A stretch of 8,804 bases of DNA from positions 1 through 8,804 of the forward strand of contig DGAQ01000035.1 of the NCBI GenBank assembly GCA_002382445.1. The letters run 5' to 3'. The position numbers and the translations under genes are program-made. Shown piece after piece: positions 1 to 6,125 of this stretch (positions are counted from its first letter, which is position 1; every line of letters begins with the position of its first letter). The DNA comes from Porticoccaceae bacterium UBA4026. Its GTDB lineage: Bacteria > Pseudomonadota > Gammaproteobacteria > Pseudomonadales > Porticoccaceae. The notes beneath the pieces are model-generated. The model made no database searches, was not told the origin of the DNA, and was given only the letters and a program-made list of their open reading frames with translations.

Positions 1-64
1 CGATACGCTATTAACGTATACACCCTTAGCAGGGGCGCGCCTTCAGCCACTCGGCCACTTCTCC
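1..64 (-). tRNA. tRNA-Ser(GCU), 5' part, runs off the left edge
   Basis: Read on the minus strand from 64 downward, the sequence begins GGAGAAGT, continues into the D-arm GGCCGAGTGGCTGAAGG, and has an anticodon stem-loop CCCCTGCTAAGGG with anticodon GCU at 30-28. This is followed by the long variable arm typical of class II (serine) tRNAs, with an ATACG/CGTAT stem. The T-arm, the acceptor 3' strand and any CCA lie outside the window. It decodes AGC/AGU codons. It sits 93 bases after the csrA stop codon and behind the csrA terminator, a placement also seen in Pseudomonas-type genomes, so it probably has its own promoter. I see only a weak possible -10 (CATAAA) upstream. The identity is very secure; the 5' end is set by the GGAGAAG acceptor strand. 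Confidence 0.95.
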
Positions 65-101
65 GTATGCTGGTCTTCGATATTGACATTTATGCTCTTT
101 T

Positions 102-136
102 AAAACAAAAAATGCCGCCCTGAACCGCGGCGGCAT
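102..136 (-). terminator. Intrinsic terminator of csrA
   Basis: Perfect 8-bp inverted repeat ATGCCGCC (112-119) / GGCGGCAT (129-136) with a 9-nt loop. On the minus strand it is followed immediately by a T-rich run (TTTTTGTTTT, complement of 102-111). It lies 21 bases after the csrA stop codon and before the tRNA-Ser gene, so it should end csrA transcripts and insulate the tRNA. Confidence 0.9.
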
Positions 137-157
137 AGTACCACATCATGGCAAAAA

Positions 158-373
158 TCAAACGTCACTATCGTGATTTTCTCGATTTTCGTCCGTATTT
201 GTTGTATTTTTCTCATCTTGAATTTTTTGATAGATTTCTTCTCGATGCACCGCTACCTCTTTAGGGGCATTAACACCTAACCTTACTTGATTGCCACGGA
301 CCCCCAATACGGTGACCGTGACTTCGTCACCGATAATTAAGGTTTCGCCTACTCGCCTTGTTAAGATTAACAT
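158..373 (-). CDS. csrA: Carbon storage regulator CsrA (RsmA)
   Basis: Small dimeric RNA-binding protein that binds GGA motifs in mRNA leaders and alters translation and stability. It is a global regulator of carbon metabolism, motility and biofilm in gammaproteobacteria. The 71-residue product begins MLILTRRVGETLIIGDEV and carries VNAPKEVAVHREEIYQKI. Residues Leu4 and Arg44, both critical for RNA binding in E. coli CsrA, are present. The first ~50 residues are near-identical to the E. coli protein from memory. The last ~20 residues form an Asn/Asp/Glu-rich tail, so it is about 10 residues longer than E. coli CsrA (61 aa). The ATG start has a strong Shine-Dalgarno GGAG six bases upstream. It lies 154 bases downstream of lysC and is followed by a clear terminator. 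The GGA in its own ribosome-binding site suggests autoregulation (inference). Confidence 0.97.
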   Translation of the reverse strand: MLILTRRVGETLIIGDEVTVTVLGVRGNQVRLGVNAPKEVAVHREEIYQKIQDEKNTTNTDENRENHDSDV

Positions 374-527
374 GCTGCTCTCCGTAATATATTTCCCAAG
401 CTAACCAAGGGCCATCTATTCAAAAAAATATCTTCCTATATACCAGAACCCTAGGTCAGAAAAGGTATCGCTAGAATATTTATACCCATGAGCATTTTAA
501 GGGATCCATTATTCAACAATTAATTTT
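374..527 (-). promoter_or_regulatory. csrA leader/promoter region
   Basis: This 154-base gap between lysC and csrA holds no gene. The best promoter-like element on the minus strand is an extended -10, TGG-TATATA (445-437), without a good -35. It would start transcription near 430 and give a leader of about 55 bases. That leader holds two GGA motifs: AGGAAG close to the predicted start (about 437-432) and GGAG at 383-380, which is the csrA ribosome-binding site. I see no clear lysC terminator here, so readthrough from lysC is possible. The assignment is by eye and the promoter is weakly supported. Confidence 0.3.
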
Positions 528-1013
528 TTATGTCTGATCGTCCGCCAAATTAAAGCCCGAATGAAGCGCTCTAACCGCAAGTTCTAAATAACGCTCCTCA
601 ATGACCACCGTAATCTTTATTTCTGACGTGGTAATCAATTGGATGTTAATCCCCTCACTAGCCAAAGCCTTAAACATCTGAGCCGCTACGCCGGCATGTG
701 AACGCATACCCACTCCGACGATCGATACCTTAGCAATGCGGTCATCCGAATCGACTTCTATAGCGCCGAGATCAACGGCAATCTCCTTTAGCAGCGCTTC
801 AGCTTGTTTTAAATCACCTCTGTGCACGGTAAAAGTCATCGTTGCGGAGTTATCTTTTGCAACATTTTGCACAATCACATCGATTTCGATGTTGGCTTCA
901 CTGATCGCCCCAAGGACTTTATAAGCAACGCCTGGCTGGTCAGGTATTCCCCGAATAGTCAATTTAGCTTCATCGCGATTAAACGCGATGCCTGATACTA
1001 CTGGTTGCTCCAT
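528..1013 (-). other. lysC: Possible internal translation start in lysC (beta subunit, 161 aa)
   Basis: In several bacteria (Bacillus, Corynebacterium) aspartokinase is an alpha2beta2 enzyme whose beta chain comes from an in-frame internal start just before the ACT domains. Here Met248 (ATG at 1013-1011) begins MEQPVVSGIAFNRDEAK, exactly at that boundary, and is preceded by TTGAGGATAACGACCAA, with GAGG 11 bases before the ATG. The spacing is a little long, but this is a better ribosome-binding site than the one at the annotated lysC start. The product would be the two ACT domains alone. This is inference; the GAGG could be chance. Confidence 0.35.
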
Positions 1014-1754
1014 TTGGTCGTTATCCTCAAGAGAAATTAAGGTTCCGGGGCCGTCTACAAAACTAGACATAACCCGCAAAGGAACATTGTATTTTCCTGC
1101 AAACTCAACTGATCGAATCTGCAGTATTTTCGAACCCTGACTGGCCATTTCCAACATTTCTTCAAACGTTATCTGGTCTAGTCGGCGGGCGTCGGGCACG
1201 ACGCGGGGGTCTGTCGTGTAAACCCCGTCAACATCGGTGTATATTTGACATTCATCAGCTTTAAGCGCGGCCGCTATAGCCACAGCGGTAGTGTCTGATC
1301 CACCACGACCTAAAGTCGTAATGTTTCCTTCCTCATCCATTCCCTGAAAGCCGGCAACCACAACCACACGACCCGCACTCAAGTCTGATTGCATGCGATG
1401 ACCATCTATTTCTTTTATCCTGGCCTTACCGTGGGCGTTATCAGTCAAGATTCTAACCTGCCCGCCAGTGTATGATCGCGCCTCGACACCACGTTTGTGA
1501 AGCGCCATGCAGAGCAATGCAATGGTTACTTGCTCACCAGTACTGACTAATACATCCATTTCACGAAGATCAGGGTTGTCGTGAATTTGATACGCCAAAC
1601 CAATCAGCCGGTTAGTCTCACCACTCATGGCTGACACCGCAACAACCAACTGATTGCCGCGTTGGTGACTCTTCAGCACCCTGTCGGCAACAGCTTCAAT
1701 GCGCTCCACCGTCCCCACGGAGGAGCCACCATATTTTTGGACTATTAAACTCAT
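528..1754 (-). CDS. lysC: Aspartate kinase, monofunctional, lysine-sensitive type
   Basis: Phosphorylates L-aspartate to 4-phospho-L-aspartate, the first step toward lysine, threonine, methionine and diaminopimelate; cytoplasmic. The 408-residue protein has the N-terminal kinase domain (about 1-245) with KYGGSSVG at 7-14, STGEQ at 71-75, GRGGSDTTA at 149-157 and YTDVDGVYTTDPR at 172-184. Two ACT domains follow (about 265-335 and 343-405), which in this class bind lysine and/or threonine for feedback inhibition. The length matches the Pseudomonas/Corynebacterium type and no homoserine dehydrogenase is fused. The ATG at 1754 gives the family's usual N-terminus (MxLIVQKxGG), but there is no Shine-Dalgarno: the preceding bases are TGAATACAACTC. 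An internal Met248 with a GAGG upstream could start a regulatory beta subunit (separate entry). It lies 148 bases after alaS. Confidence 0.97.
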   Translation of the reverse strand: MSLIVQKYGGSSVGTVERIEAVADRVLKSHQRGNQLVVAVSAMSGETNRLIGLAYQIHDNPDLREMDVLVSTGEQVTIALLCMALHKRGVEARSYTGGQVRILTDNAHGKARIKEIDGHRMQSDLSAGRVVVVAGFQGMDEEGNITTLGRGGSDTTAVAIAAALKADECQIYTDVDGVYTTDPRVVPDARRLDQITFEEMLEMASQGSKILQIRSVEFAGKYNVPLRVMSSFVDGPGTLISLEDNDQMEQPVVSGIAFNRDEAKLTIRGIPDQPGVAYKVLGAISEANIEIDVIVQNVAKDNSATMTFTVHRGDLKQAEALLKEIAVDLGAIEVDSDDRIAKVSIVGVGMRSHAGVAAQMFKALASEGINIQLITTSEIKITVVIEERYLELAVRALHSGFNLADDQT

Positions 1755-1769
1755 GAGTTGTATTCAGCT

Positions 1770-1799
1770 ACTATAAAAGATGGAGCGATTAAACAACAA
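1770..1799 (-). promoter_or_regulatory. Candidate lysC promoter
   Basis: On the minus strand TTGTTG (1799-1794) is followed after 18 bases by TATAGT (1775-1770), a five-of-six match to the -10 consensus with a weak -35. Transcription would begin near 1763, only about nine bases before the lysC ATG, giving an almost leaderless mRNA. This fits the missing Shine-Dalgarno. It is a by-eye call. Confidence 0.35.
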
Positions 1800-1833
1800 A
1801 TCACCGTAAAAGTTAAGCCTTTAAGAACATTAT

Positions 1834-1867
1834 GCGGCGAAGGCGTTCCAACTGACCCACTCGCCGC
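1834..1867 (-). other. Inverted repeat in the alaS-lysC gap (stem-loop)
   Basis: A perfect 7-bp GC-rich inverted repeat, GCGGCGA / TCGCCGC, occupies 1834-1840 and 1861-1867 with a 20-base loop. It begins about 35 bases after the alaS stop codon. On the minus strand it is not followed by a T-run, so it is not a standard intrinsic terminator. A smaller AGCG/CGCT hairpin lies between it and the alaS stop. It could be an mRNA 3'-end stabiliser, a factor-assisted terminator or a protein site. The rest of this 148-base gap holds only the candidate lysC promoter. Confidence 0.4.
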
Positions 1868-1902
1868 TAATGAGAGCGTTTTCATCGCTATATTTAAGGA
1901 TA

Positions 1903-4503
1903 TTATTCTGACTTCTCAGCAACCCATTGGTAGACAGATTGCAATACGCTTGGCAATTGAGAAACGTCGCCAGTTGCACCCTGAGCCAAATCTGGGCGAC
2001 CACCACCTTTGCCGCCGACTTGATCGGTGACGAATTTTAATAATTCGCCAGCTTTAATGTCATCGGTTAAGTTCTGAGTAACACCTGCCACCAAAGCTGC
2101 CTTTTCTCCTTCAACAGCCGCTAGCATAAAGACACCTCGCTGCATTTTAGAGCGAACTTGGTCAGCAATACCTCGAAGACTTTTTGCGTCAGCACCTTCA
2201 ACAATAGTCGAGAGGACAGATATACCGCCAATGTCTTGGAGACCACTCATCAAATCATTACCGGCGGTGCTAGCCAGTTTGTCTTTGAGGCTCTCAATTT
2301 CTTTTTGAAGACGCCTATTGTCATCGACAATAGATTGAGCTTTATCCTTCAAGCCTTGCCGCCCACTGCGTAGGATACTGAGAATGTCGCCTAGTTCGTC
2401 TTGCTGGTCATCGCAAAAACCGACAGCTTTCATACCGGTAACACCTTCAATTCGCCTAATGCCTGACGCAACACTTGATTCTGCAGTGATACGGATTGCT
2501 CCGATGTCTCCCGAGCGAGAAACGTGAGTGCCACCACACAACTCTATGGAGTACTCGCCACCGAGAGTAACCACCCGCACCTGATCTCCATATTTTTCAC
2601 CAAACAGCGCGACCGCACCCTTGGCTTTAGCCTCATCCATACTCATAACCTGAGTCGCTACCGCCGTATTCTTAAGGATCTCCCGATTGATAATATGCTC
2701 AACTCGACGAATCTGTTCGTTACTAACAGATTCTCCATGGGAAAAGTCAAACCGCAAACGCTGACTATCAACTAGCGAACCTTTTTGCTCAACATGCTCG
2801 CCTAAAACCTGACGAAGGGCTTCGTGCAATAAATGTGTCGCAGAATGGTTCAATGCCGTGGCCTGTCGAACGCTATGATCAACAAAAGCATCCACAGTGT
2901 CACCGAGCCTAAATTCGCCTGACAAGACACGTCCTATATGAACATGATGATTACCCACCTTGCGACAATCCGTGATTTCTATCTTTGCTGATCCCTTTTT
3001 TAAAAACCCAGAGTCACCTACCTGCCCGCCTGACTCAGCATAAAAAACCGTTTTATCTAAAACCAGAGCAATCTCAGCATCTTCGCCAGCACTCTCTGCT
3101 GCTTTACCTTGAGTAAAGAGCCCTAGGATATTAGAGTTCGATTCTAATGATTCATAACCACAAAATTCGGTACTGCCTTCCACTCGAATACCATCCGTAT
3201 AGTCAACGGAAAATTGACTTGCTGATCGTGCTCTGGACCTTTGCTCTTCCATACATTTTTCATAACCAGCAATATCTAAGGTATAGCCCTTTTCTCTGGC
3301 TACATCATTTGTTAAGTCAGTGGGAAAGCCAAAGGTATCGTAAAGTTGAAACACCAACTCTCCAGACAATTCGGTACCCGACAGATCGGCGAGAGCGGCC
3401 TTCAAAACACCCATTCCTATATCCAAAGTACGCGCGAACTGCTCTTCTTCCTTTTTGATAGTGTCGCTAATGACCTGATGCATTTTTAGCAATTCAGGGT
3501 AAGCGTCCCCCATAATTTCACCTAAAGAGGCCGTCAATTTGTAAAAGAAGTTGCCATTGGCGCCCAAGTTATGGCCATGTCGTAATGCTCGACGAATAAT
3601 CCGCCTCAACACATAACCCCGCCCTTCATTTGACGGCTTTACACCATCAACTATTAGAAAAGCACAGGAACGGATATGGTCTGCAATAACTTTTAACGAG
3701 TTATCCTGAAGATCTTTGCAGCCGGTAACCGCCGAGGCGGCTTTAATTAAATGTTGGAAAAGGTCAATATCATAATTGCTGTGGACGCCCTGCATCACCG
3801 CGGCGACTCTTTCTAATCCCATGCCGGTGTCGATCGAAGGCTTAGGCAACGGAGTCATAGTACCACTGGCATCACGCTCAAATTGCATGAAAACTAAGTT
3901 CCAAATTTCAATATATCGATCTAAATGGTCATCGGGGCTACCCGGAGGTCCGCCAGGGATATGTTCGCCGTGGTCCCAAAATATTTCAGTACAGGGCCCA
4001 CAGGGTCCTGTATCACCCATTTGCCAAAAGTTGTCTTCGTCCAGACGAGAGAGCCTAGCAGGATCCACACCAATCTCGTTGATCCAAATATCAGCAGCTT
4101 CGTCATCACTCACATGTACCGTAACCCATAGCCGATCTTGAGAGAGCCCTAGTTCTTCAGTTAAAAACTGCCAAGCAAAGCCAATGGCGTCACGTTTAAA
4201 ATACTCGCCAAAGCTGAAATTACCCAACATCTCAAAGAAGGTGTGATGCCTCGCGGTGTAGCCTACATTTTCTAGATCATTGTGCTTGCCACCCGCTCTC
4301 ACACAACGTTGCGAGGTCACAGCACGGTTATAGCTGCGCTGGTCTGCGCCCAAAAATACATCTTTAAATTGCACCATCCCGGCGTTGGTAAAAAGTAGCG
4401 TCGGGTCATTACCAGGAACCAGACTGCTGCTTGGCACAATCGCATGCTCCTTGCTAGCAAAGTAGTTAAGGAATAGATCTCGGATGTCGGCACTTTTCAT
4501 CAT
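1903..4503 (-). CDS. alaS: Alanine--tRNA ligase
   Basis: Charges tRNA-Ala with alanine and clears mischarged Ser/Gly-tRNA-Ala; cytoplasmic. The 866-residue protein is full length (E. coli about 876). In order it has: the class II catalytic core (about 1-245) with SSSLVPGNDPTLLFTNAGM near 25-43, RCVRAGGKHNDLENVG near 66-81 and GMGLER at 227-232; the tRNA-recognition helical region (about 250-460); the editing domain with zinc ligands His553 and His557 (HSATH) and Cys656 and His660 (CGGTH); a short coiled coil near 720-745; and the C-Ala domain with GGKGGGRPDLAQGA at 830-843. All expected motifs are intact. Two adjacent ATG codons (4503 and 4500) could start it. Neither has a good Shine-Dalgarno, only an AAAAGATA stretch. 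It lies 66 bases after the HIT gene and may be partly cotranscribed with it. Confidence 0.98.
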   Translation of the reverse strand: MMKSADIRDLFLNYFASKEHAIVPSSSLVPGNDPTLLFTNAGMVQFKDVFLGADQRSYNRAVTSQRCVRAGGKHNDLENVGYTARHHTFFEMLGNFSFGEYFKRDAIGFAWQFLTEELGLSQDRLWVTVHVSDDEAADIWINEIGVDPARLSRLDEDNFWQMGDTGPCGPCTEIFWDHGEHIPGGPPGSPDDHLDRYIEIWNLVFMQFERDASGTMTPLPKPSIDTGMGLERVAAVMQGVHSNYDIDLFQHLIKAASAVTGCKDLQDNSLKVIADHIRSCAFLIVDGVKPSNEGRGYVLRRIIRRALRHGHNLGANGNFFYKLTASLGEIMGDAYPELLKMHQVISDTIKKEEEQFARTLDIGMGVLKAALADLSGTELSGELVFQLYDTFGFPTDLTNDVAREKGYTLDIAGYEKCMEEQRSRARSASQFSVDYTDGIRVEGSTEFCGYESLESNSNILGLFTQGKAAESAGEDAEIALVLDKTVFYAESGGQVGDSGFLKKGSAKIEITDCRKVGNHHVHIGRVLSGEFRLGDTVDAFVDHSVRQATALNHSATHLLHEALRQVLGEHVEQKGSLVDSQRLRFDFSHGESVSNEQIRRVEHIINREILKNTAVATQVMSMDEAKAKGAVALFGEKYGDQVRVVTLGGEYSIELCGGTHVSRSGDIGAIRITAESSVASGIRRIEGVTGMKAVGFCDDQQDELGDILSILRSGRQGLKDKAQSIVDDNRRLQKEIESLKDKLASTAGNDLMSGLQDIGGISVLSTIVEGADAKSLRGIADQVRSKMQRGVFMLAAVEGEKAALVAGVTQNLTDDIKAGELLKFVTDQVGGKGGGRPDLAQGATGDVSQLPSVLQSVYQWVAEKSE

Positions 4504-4524
4504 TATCTTTTGTCACTTAGTTGA

Positions 4525-4553
4525 TCTAAATTTGGTTTATGTCGCACTATCAA
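4525..4553 (-). promoter_or_regulatory. Candidate alaS promoter
   Basis: In the 66-base gap before alaS the minus strand reads TTGATA (4553-4548, five of six to the -35 consensus), 17 bases, then TTTAGA (4530-4525, three of six to the -10). There is no terminator in the gap, so alaS could also be read from the upstream gene. The -10 is poor, so this is tentative. Confidence 0.3.
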
Positions 4554-4569
4554 ACACTACTAATTTTGA

Positions 4570-4935
4570 CTATCCGATGTCGGCCTCAGAAAACATTGGC
4601 GATCCCTTGCTCCCCGCTAATACATGCACATGTAGATGGAATACCGTTTGTCCCGCACCCTCTCCATTATTCACTACCAACCTAAAAGCTTCATCGACTC
4701 CAGCATCACGAGCGACCTCTGCGGCCACCCACATTAAATGCCCCAAAATAGGCTGGTCCTCACAGCTAGCATCGGCCAGCCTAGGTATTACTTGCTTTGG
4801 TATGACTAGCATATGCACGGGCGCCTGGGGCGCTATATCGTTGATGACGATACAGAGATCATCCTCATAAAGGATATCAGCTGGAATCTCACGATTTATA
4901 ATGCGGGTAAATAATGTAGCATCAGTATCTAACAT
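4570..4935 (-). CDS. hinT: HIT-family nucleotide-binding protein (HinT-like)
   Basis: Histidine-triad purine nucleotide phosphoramidase; HinT-type enzymes hydrolyse AMP-linked phosphoramidates, including aminoacyl-adenylates. The 121-residue product begins MLDTDATLFTRIINREIPAD, matching the HinT N-terminus (IFxKIIxxEIP). It ends with the triad GQTVFHLHVHVLAG (His100, His102 and His104, with His104 on the loop side). The reading frame stays open upstream to 4977, but the ATG at 4935 is preferred. It gives the family's usual length, sits 10 bases after the upstream stop codon and has a Shine-Dalgarno GAGGTAA about eight bases upstream. The longer form would overlap the Trm112-like gene. The tight spacing implies cotranslation with that gene. 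Placement before alaS is suggestive given the aminoacyl-adenylate activity of HinT, but any functional link is inference. Confidence 0.9.
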   Translation of the reverse strand: MLDTDATLFTRIINREIPADILYEDDLCIVINDIAPQAPVHMLVIPKQVIPRLADASCEDQPILGHLMWVAAEVARDAGVDEAFRLVVNNGEGAGQTVFHLHVHVLAGSKGSPMFSEADIG

Positions 4936-4945
4936 TGGTATTACC

Positions 4946-5170
4946 TCAGCTACCCTTGCCTTTTGTAGCAACAGCACCCTTTAGTTTTTCATCTGTATTT
5001 AGCTGCCGAGCTTCGGACTCTAACATCACCGGAATACCGTCCTTTATTGGATAAGCCAATCCACTCGCCTTACAAATCAATTCCTGCGTCTCTTTATTGT
5101 ATTCCAAAGACGCTTTACTGAGAGGGCAAACCAAGATACTTAAGAGTTTTTTATCCACGGGACCGTCCAT
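4946..5170 (-). CDS. Trm112/YcaR-like small protein
   Basis: Family related to the Trm112 adaptor that activates methyltransferases; the bacterial role of YcaR-type proteins is poorly known. The core LLSILVCPLSKASLEY and the GLAYPIKDGIPVMLESEAR segment match the family closely. Only one cysteine of the expected CPxC knuckle is present (CPLS), and the single later cysteine (ELICKAS) cannot rebuild a four-cysteine zinc site. Pseudomonas-type homologues also lack it, as I recall. The 74-residue form starts at ATG 5170 without a Shine-Dalgarno. A GTG at 5158 would give MDKKLLSILVCP, the family's usual N-terminus, with GGA seven bases upstream, so the true start may be 5158. The C-terminus carries an extra Lys/Gly-rich tail. 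It is followed by the HinT-like gene after 10 bases, so the two form an operon. Confidence 0.88.
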   Translation of the reverse strand: MDGPVDKKLLSILVCPLSKASLEYNKETQELICKASGLAYPIKDGIPVMLESEARQLNTDEKLKGAVATKGKGS

Positions 5171-5257
5171 TCAAATGTTTCGGCATTGTACGCAAAGTAG
5201 ATAAAAACCGCCATGCTAGAGCCGCCAATAGTGAAACTGATCGATATTTCAACTGAG

Positions 5258-6097
5258 TCATTCTAAGGGTAACGCCTTGAGAACCAACTGGGGATCAACC
5301 CGAACATCGCGCCAGTTCATCCGCCAATCCAAATGAGGGCCAGTAGCACGTCCAGTGGCACCGACCCTTGCGATGGGGTCTCCTCGCTCAACACTCTCTC
5401 CAACTTGAACCAAGATGGCACTGAGGTGCAAAAACGAAGAGGTCAGGCGATGGCCGTGATCCATAATCAGAGTACCCCCTGAATAGAAAAGATCTATCTC
5501 AGCCATGGTAATGATCCCCGCAGCAGGAGCCCTCACAATAGTTCCGGTCGACGCGGCGTAATCAACACCGTAATGTGGATTTTTAGGCACCCCATTATAA
5601 ATTCGCTGGCTACCATAAACTCCAGTAATTGGGCCTTCTATCGGCACCGAAAAACCACCTAAAAAATGGGCCCGATCAACCATCGTCTCGCGCGCTCTTT
5701 TGACCACAAGTGCATCGCGCTTAATACGGGCCATATCATCATTTGTCGGACTCACCGTCCGCTGTGGCACGCCATCAACGCTCTGAATATTGTAGACTCG
5801 CTCTCTTACGTCGAACCTATGAGTCGACGCATCGCCATCTAGGTTAACTAAAGACACCTCCATTACTGCCGCCGCATCCCTTCCTAACCCAACTAAAAAT
5901 TGTCCATTAACAGCTAATTTTAGCCGCTCACCCCTATAGCTAACCGCATAGCCTGGATCTACCGCCCCTAAAACAAGACTCCCTTGGGTCAAATCACCCT
6001 GAAAGGAAATTATCTCACCTGCAAAACACAATCCAGGAGCGAGTAACCATAAAAACGCACTCCAAAGACCTGTTTTATTAATCGCGCACTTAGTCAT
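5258..6097 (-). CDS. Secreted M23-family (LytM-type) peptidase
   Basis: Probable exported zinc metallopeptidase or LytM-domain protein acting on peptidoglycan cross-bridges in the periplasm. With the ATG at 6097 the product has 279 residues. A signal peptide ends near LCFAGE (cleavage around 26/27; the cysteine is not in a proper lipobox), and a beta-rich N-terminal domain (about 27-145) follows. The M23 domain (about 150-275) starts at FSVPIEGPITGVYGSQRIY, with His175 and Asp179 in HYGVDYAAS, DHGH at 213-216, HLS at 224-226 and GPHLDWRMNW at 253-262. The family's usual last motif is HxH; here it is HLD (255-257). The frame is open upstream to 6196, but that would overlap the preceding gene and bury the signal peptide. 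A TTG at 6103 with AGG six bases upstream is another possible start. It lies 28 bases after the four-cysteine protein gene, probably in one transcript. Confidence 0.9.
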   Translation of the reverse strand: MTKCAINKTGLWSAFLWLLAPGLCFAGEIISFQGDLTQGSLVLGAVDPGYAVSYRGERLKLAVNGQFLVGLGRDAAAVMEVSLVNLDGDASTHRFDVRERVYNIQSVDGVPQRTVSPTNDDMARIKRDALVVKRARETMVDRAHFLGGFSVPIEGPITGVYGSQRIYNGVPKNPHYGVDYAASTGTIVRAPAAGIITMAEIDLFYSGGTLIMDHGHRLTSSFLHLSAILVQVGESVERGDPIARVGATGRATGPHLDWRMNWRDVRVDPQLVLKALPLE

Positions 6098-6125
6098 AGC
6101 CAACAGGGACCTAGTAAATATCGTC

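Noticed and set aside
153..178. AAATCA/TGATTT inverted repeat around the csrA stop codon
   Set aside because: Short, AT-rich and largely within coding sequence; the real terminator with GC stem and T-run lies just downstream.
1755..1902. Lysine riboswitch upstream of lysC
   Set aside because: The 148-base gap is short and shows none of the multi-helix lysine-riboswitch pattern; only a single stem-loop is visible.
3776..4141. 121-codon plus-strand open frame inside alaS
   Set aside because: It is antisense to a fully conserved alaS region; the composition (Ser/Pro/Cys-rich) is typical of a shadow frame.
4484..4870. 128-codon plus-strand open frame across the alaS-hinT gap
   Set aside because: It is antisense to the HinT-like gene and the alaS start, with no family resemblance and no ribosome-binding site.
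4936..4977. N-terminal extension of the HIT protein (start at 4977)
   Set aside because: It would overlap the Trm112-like gene and exceed the family length; the ATG at 4935 has a good GAGGTAA site.
5171..5257. Repeated CCGCC motifs between the M23 and Trm112-like genes, considered as a terminator
   Set aside because: They are direct rather than inverted repeats and form no convincing stem.
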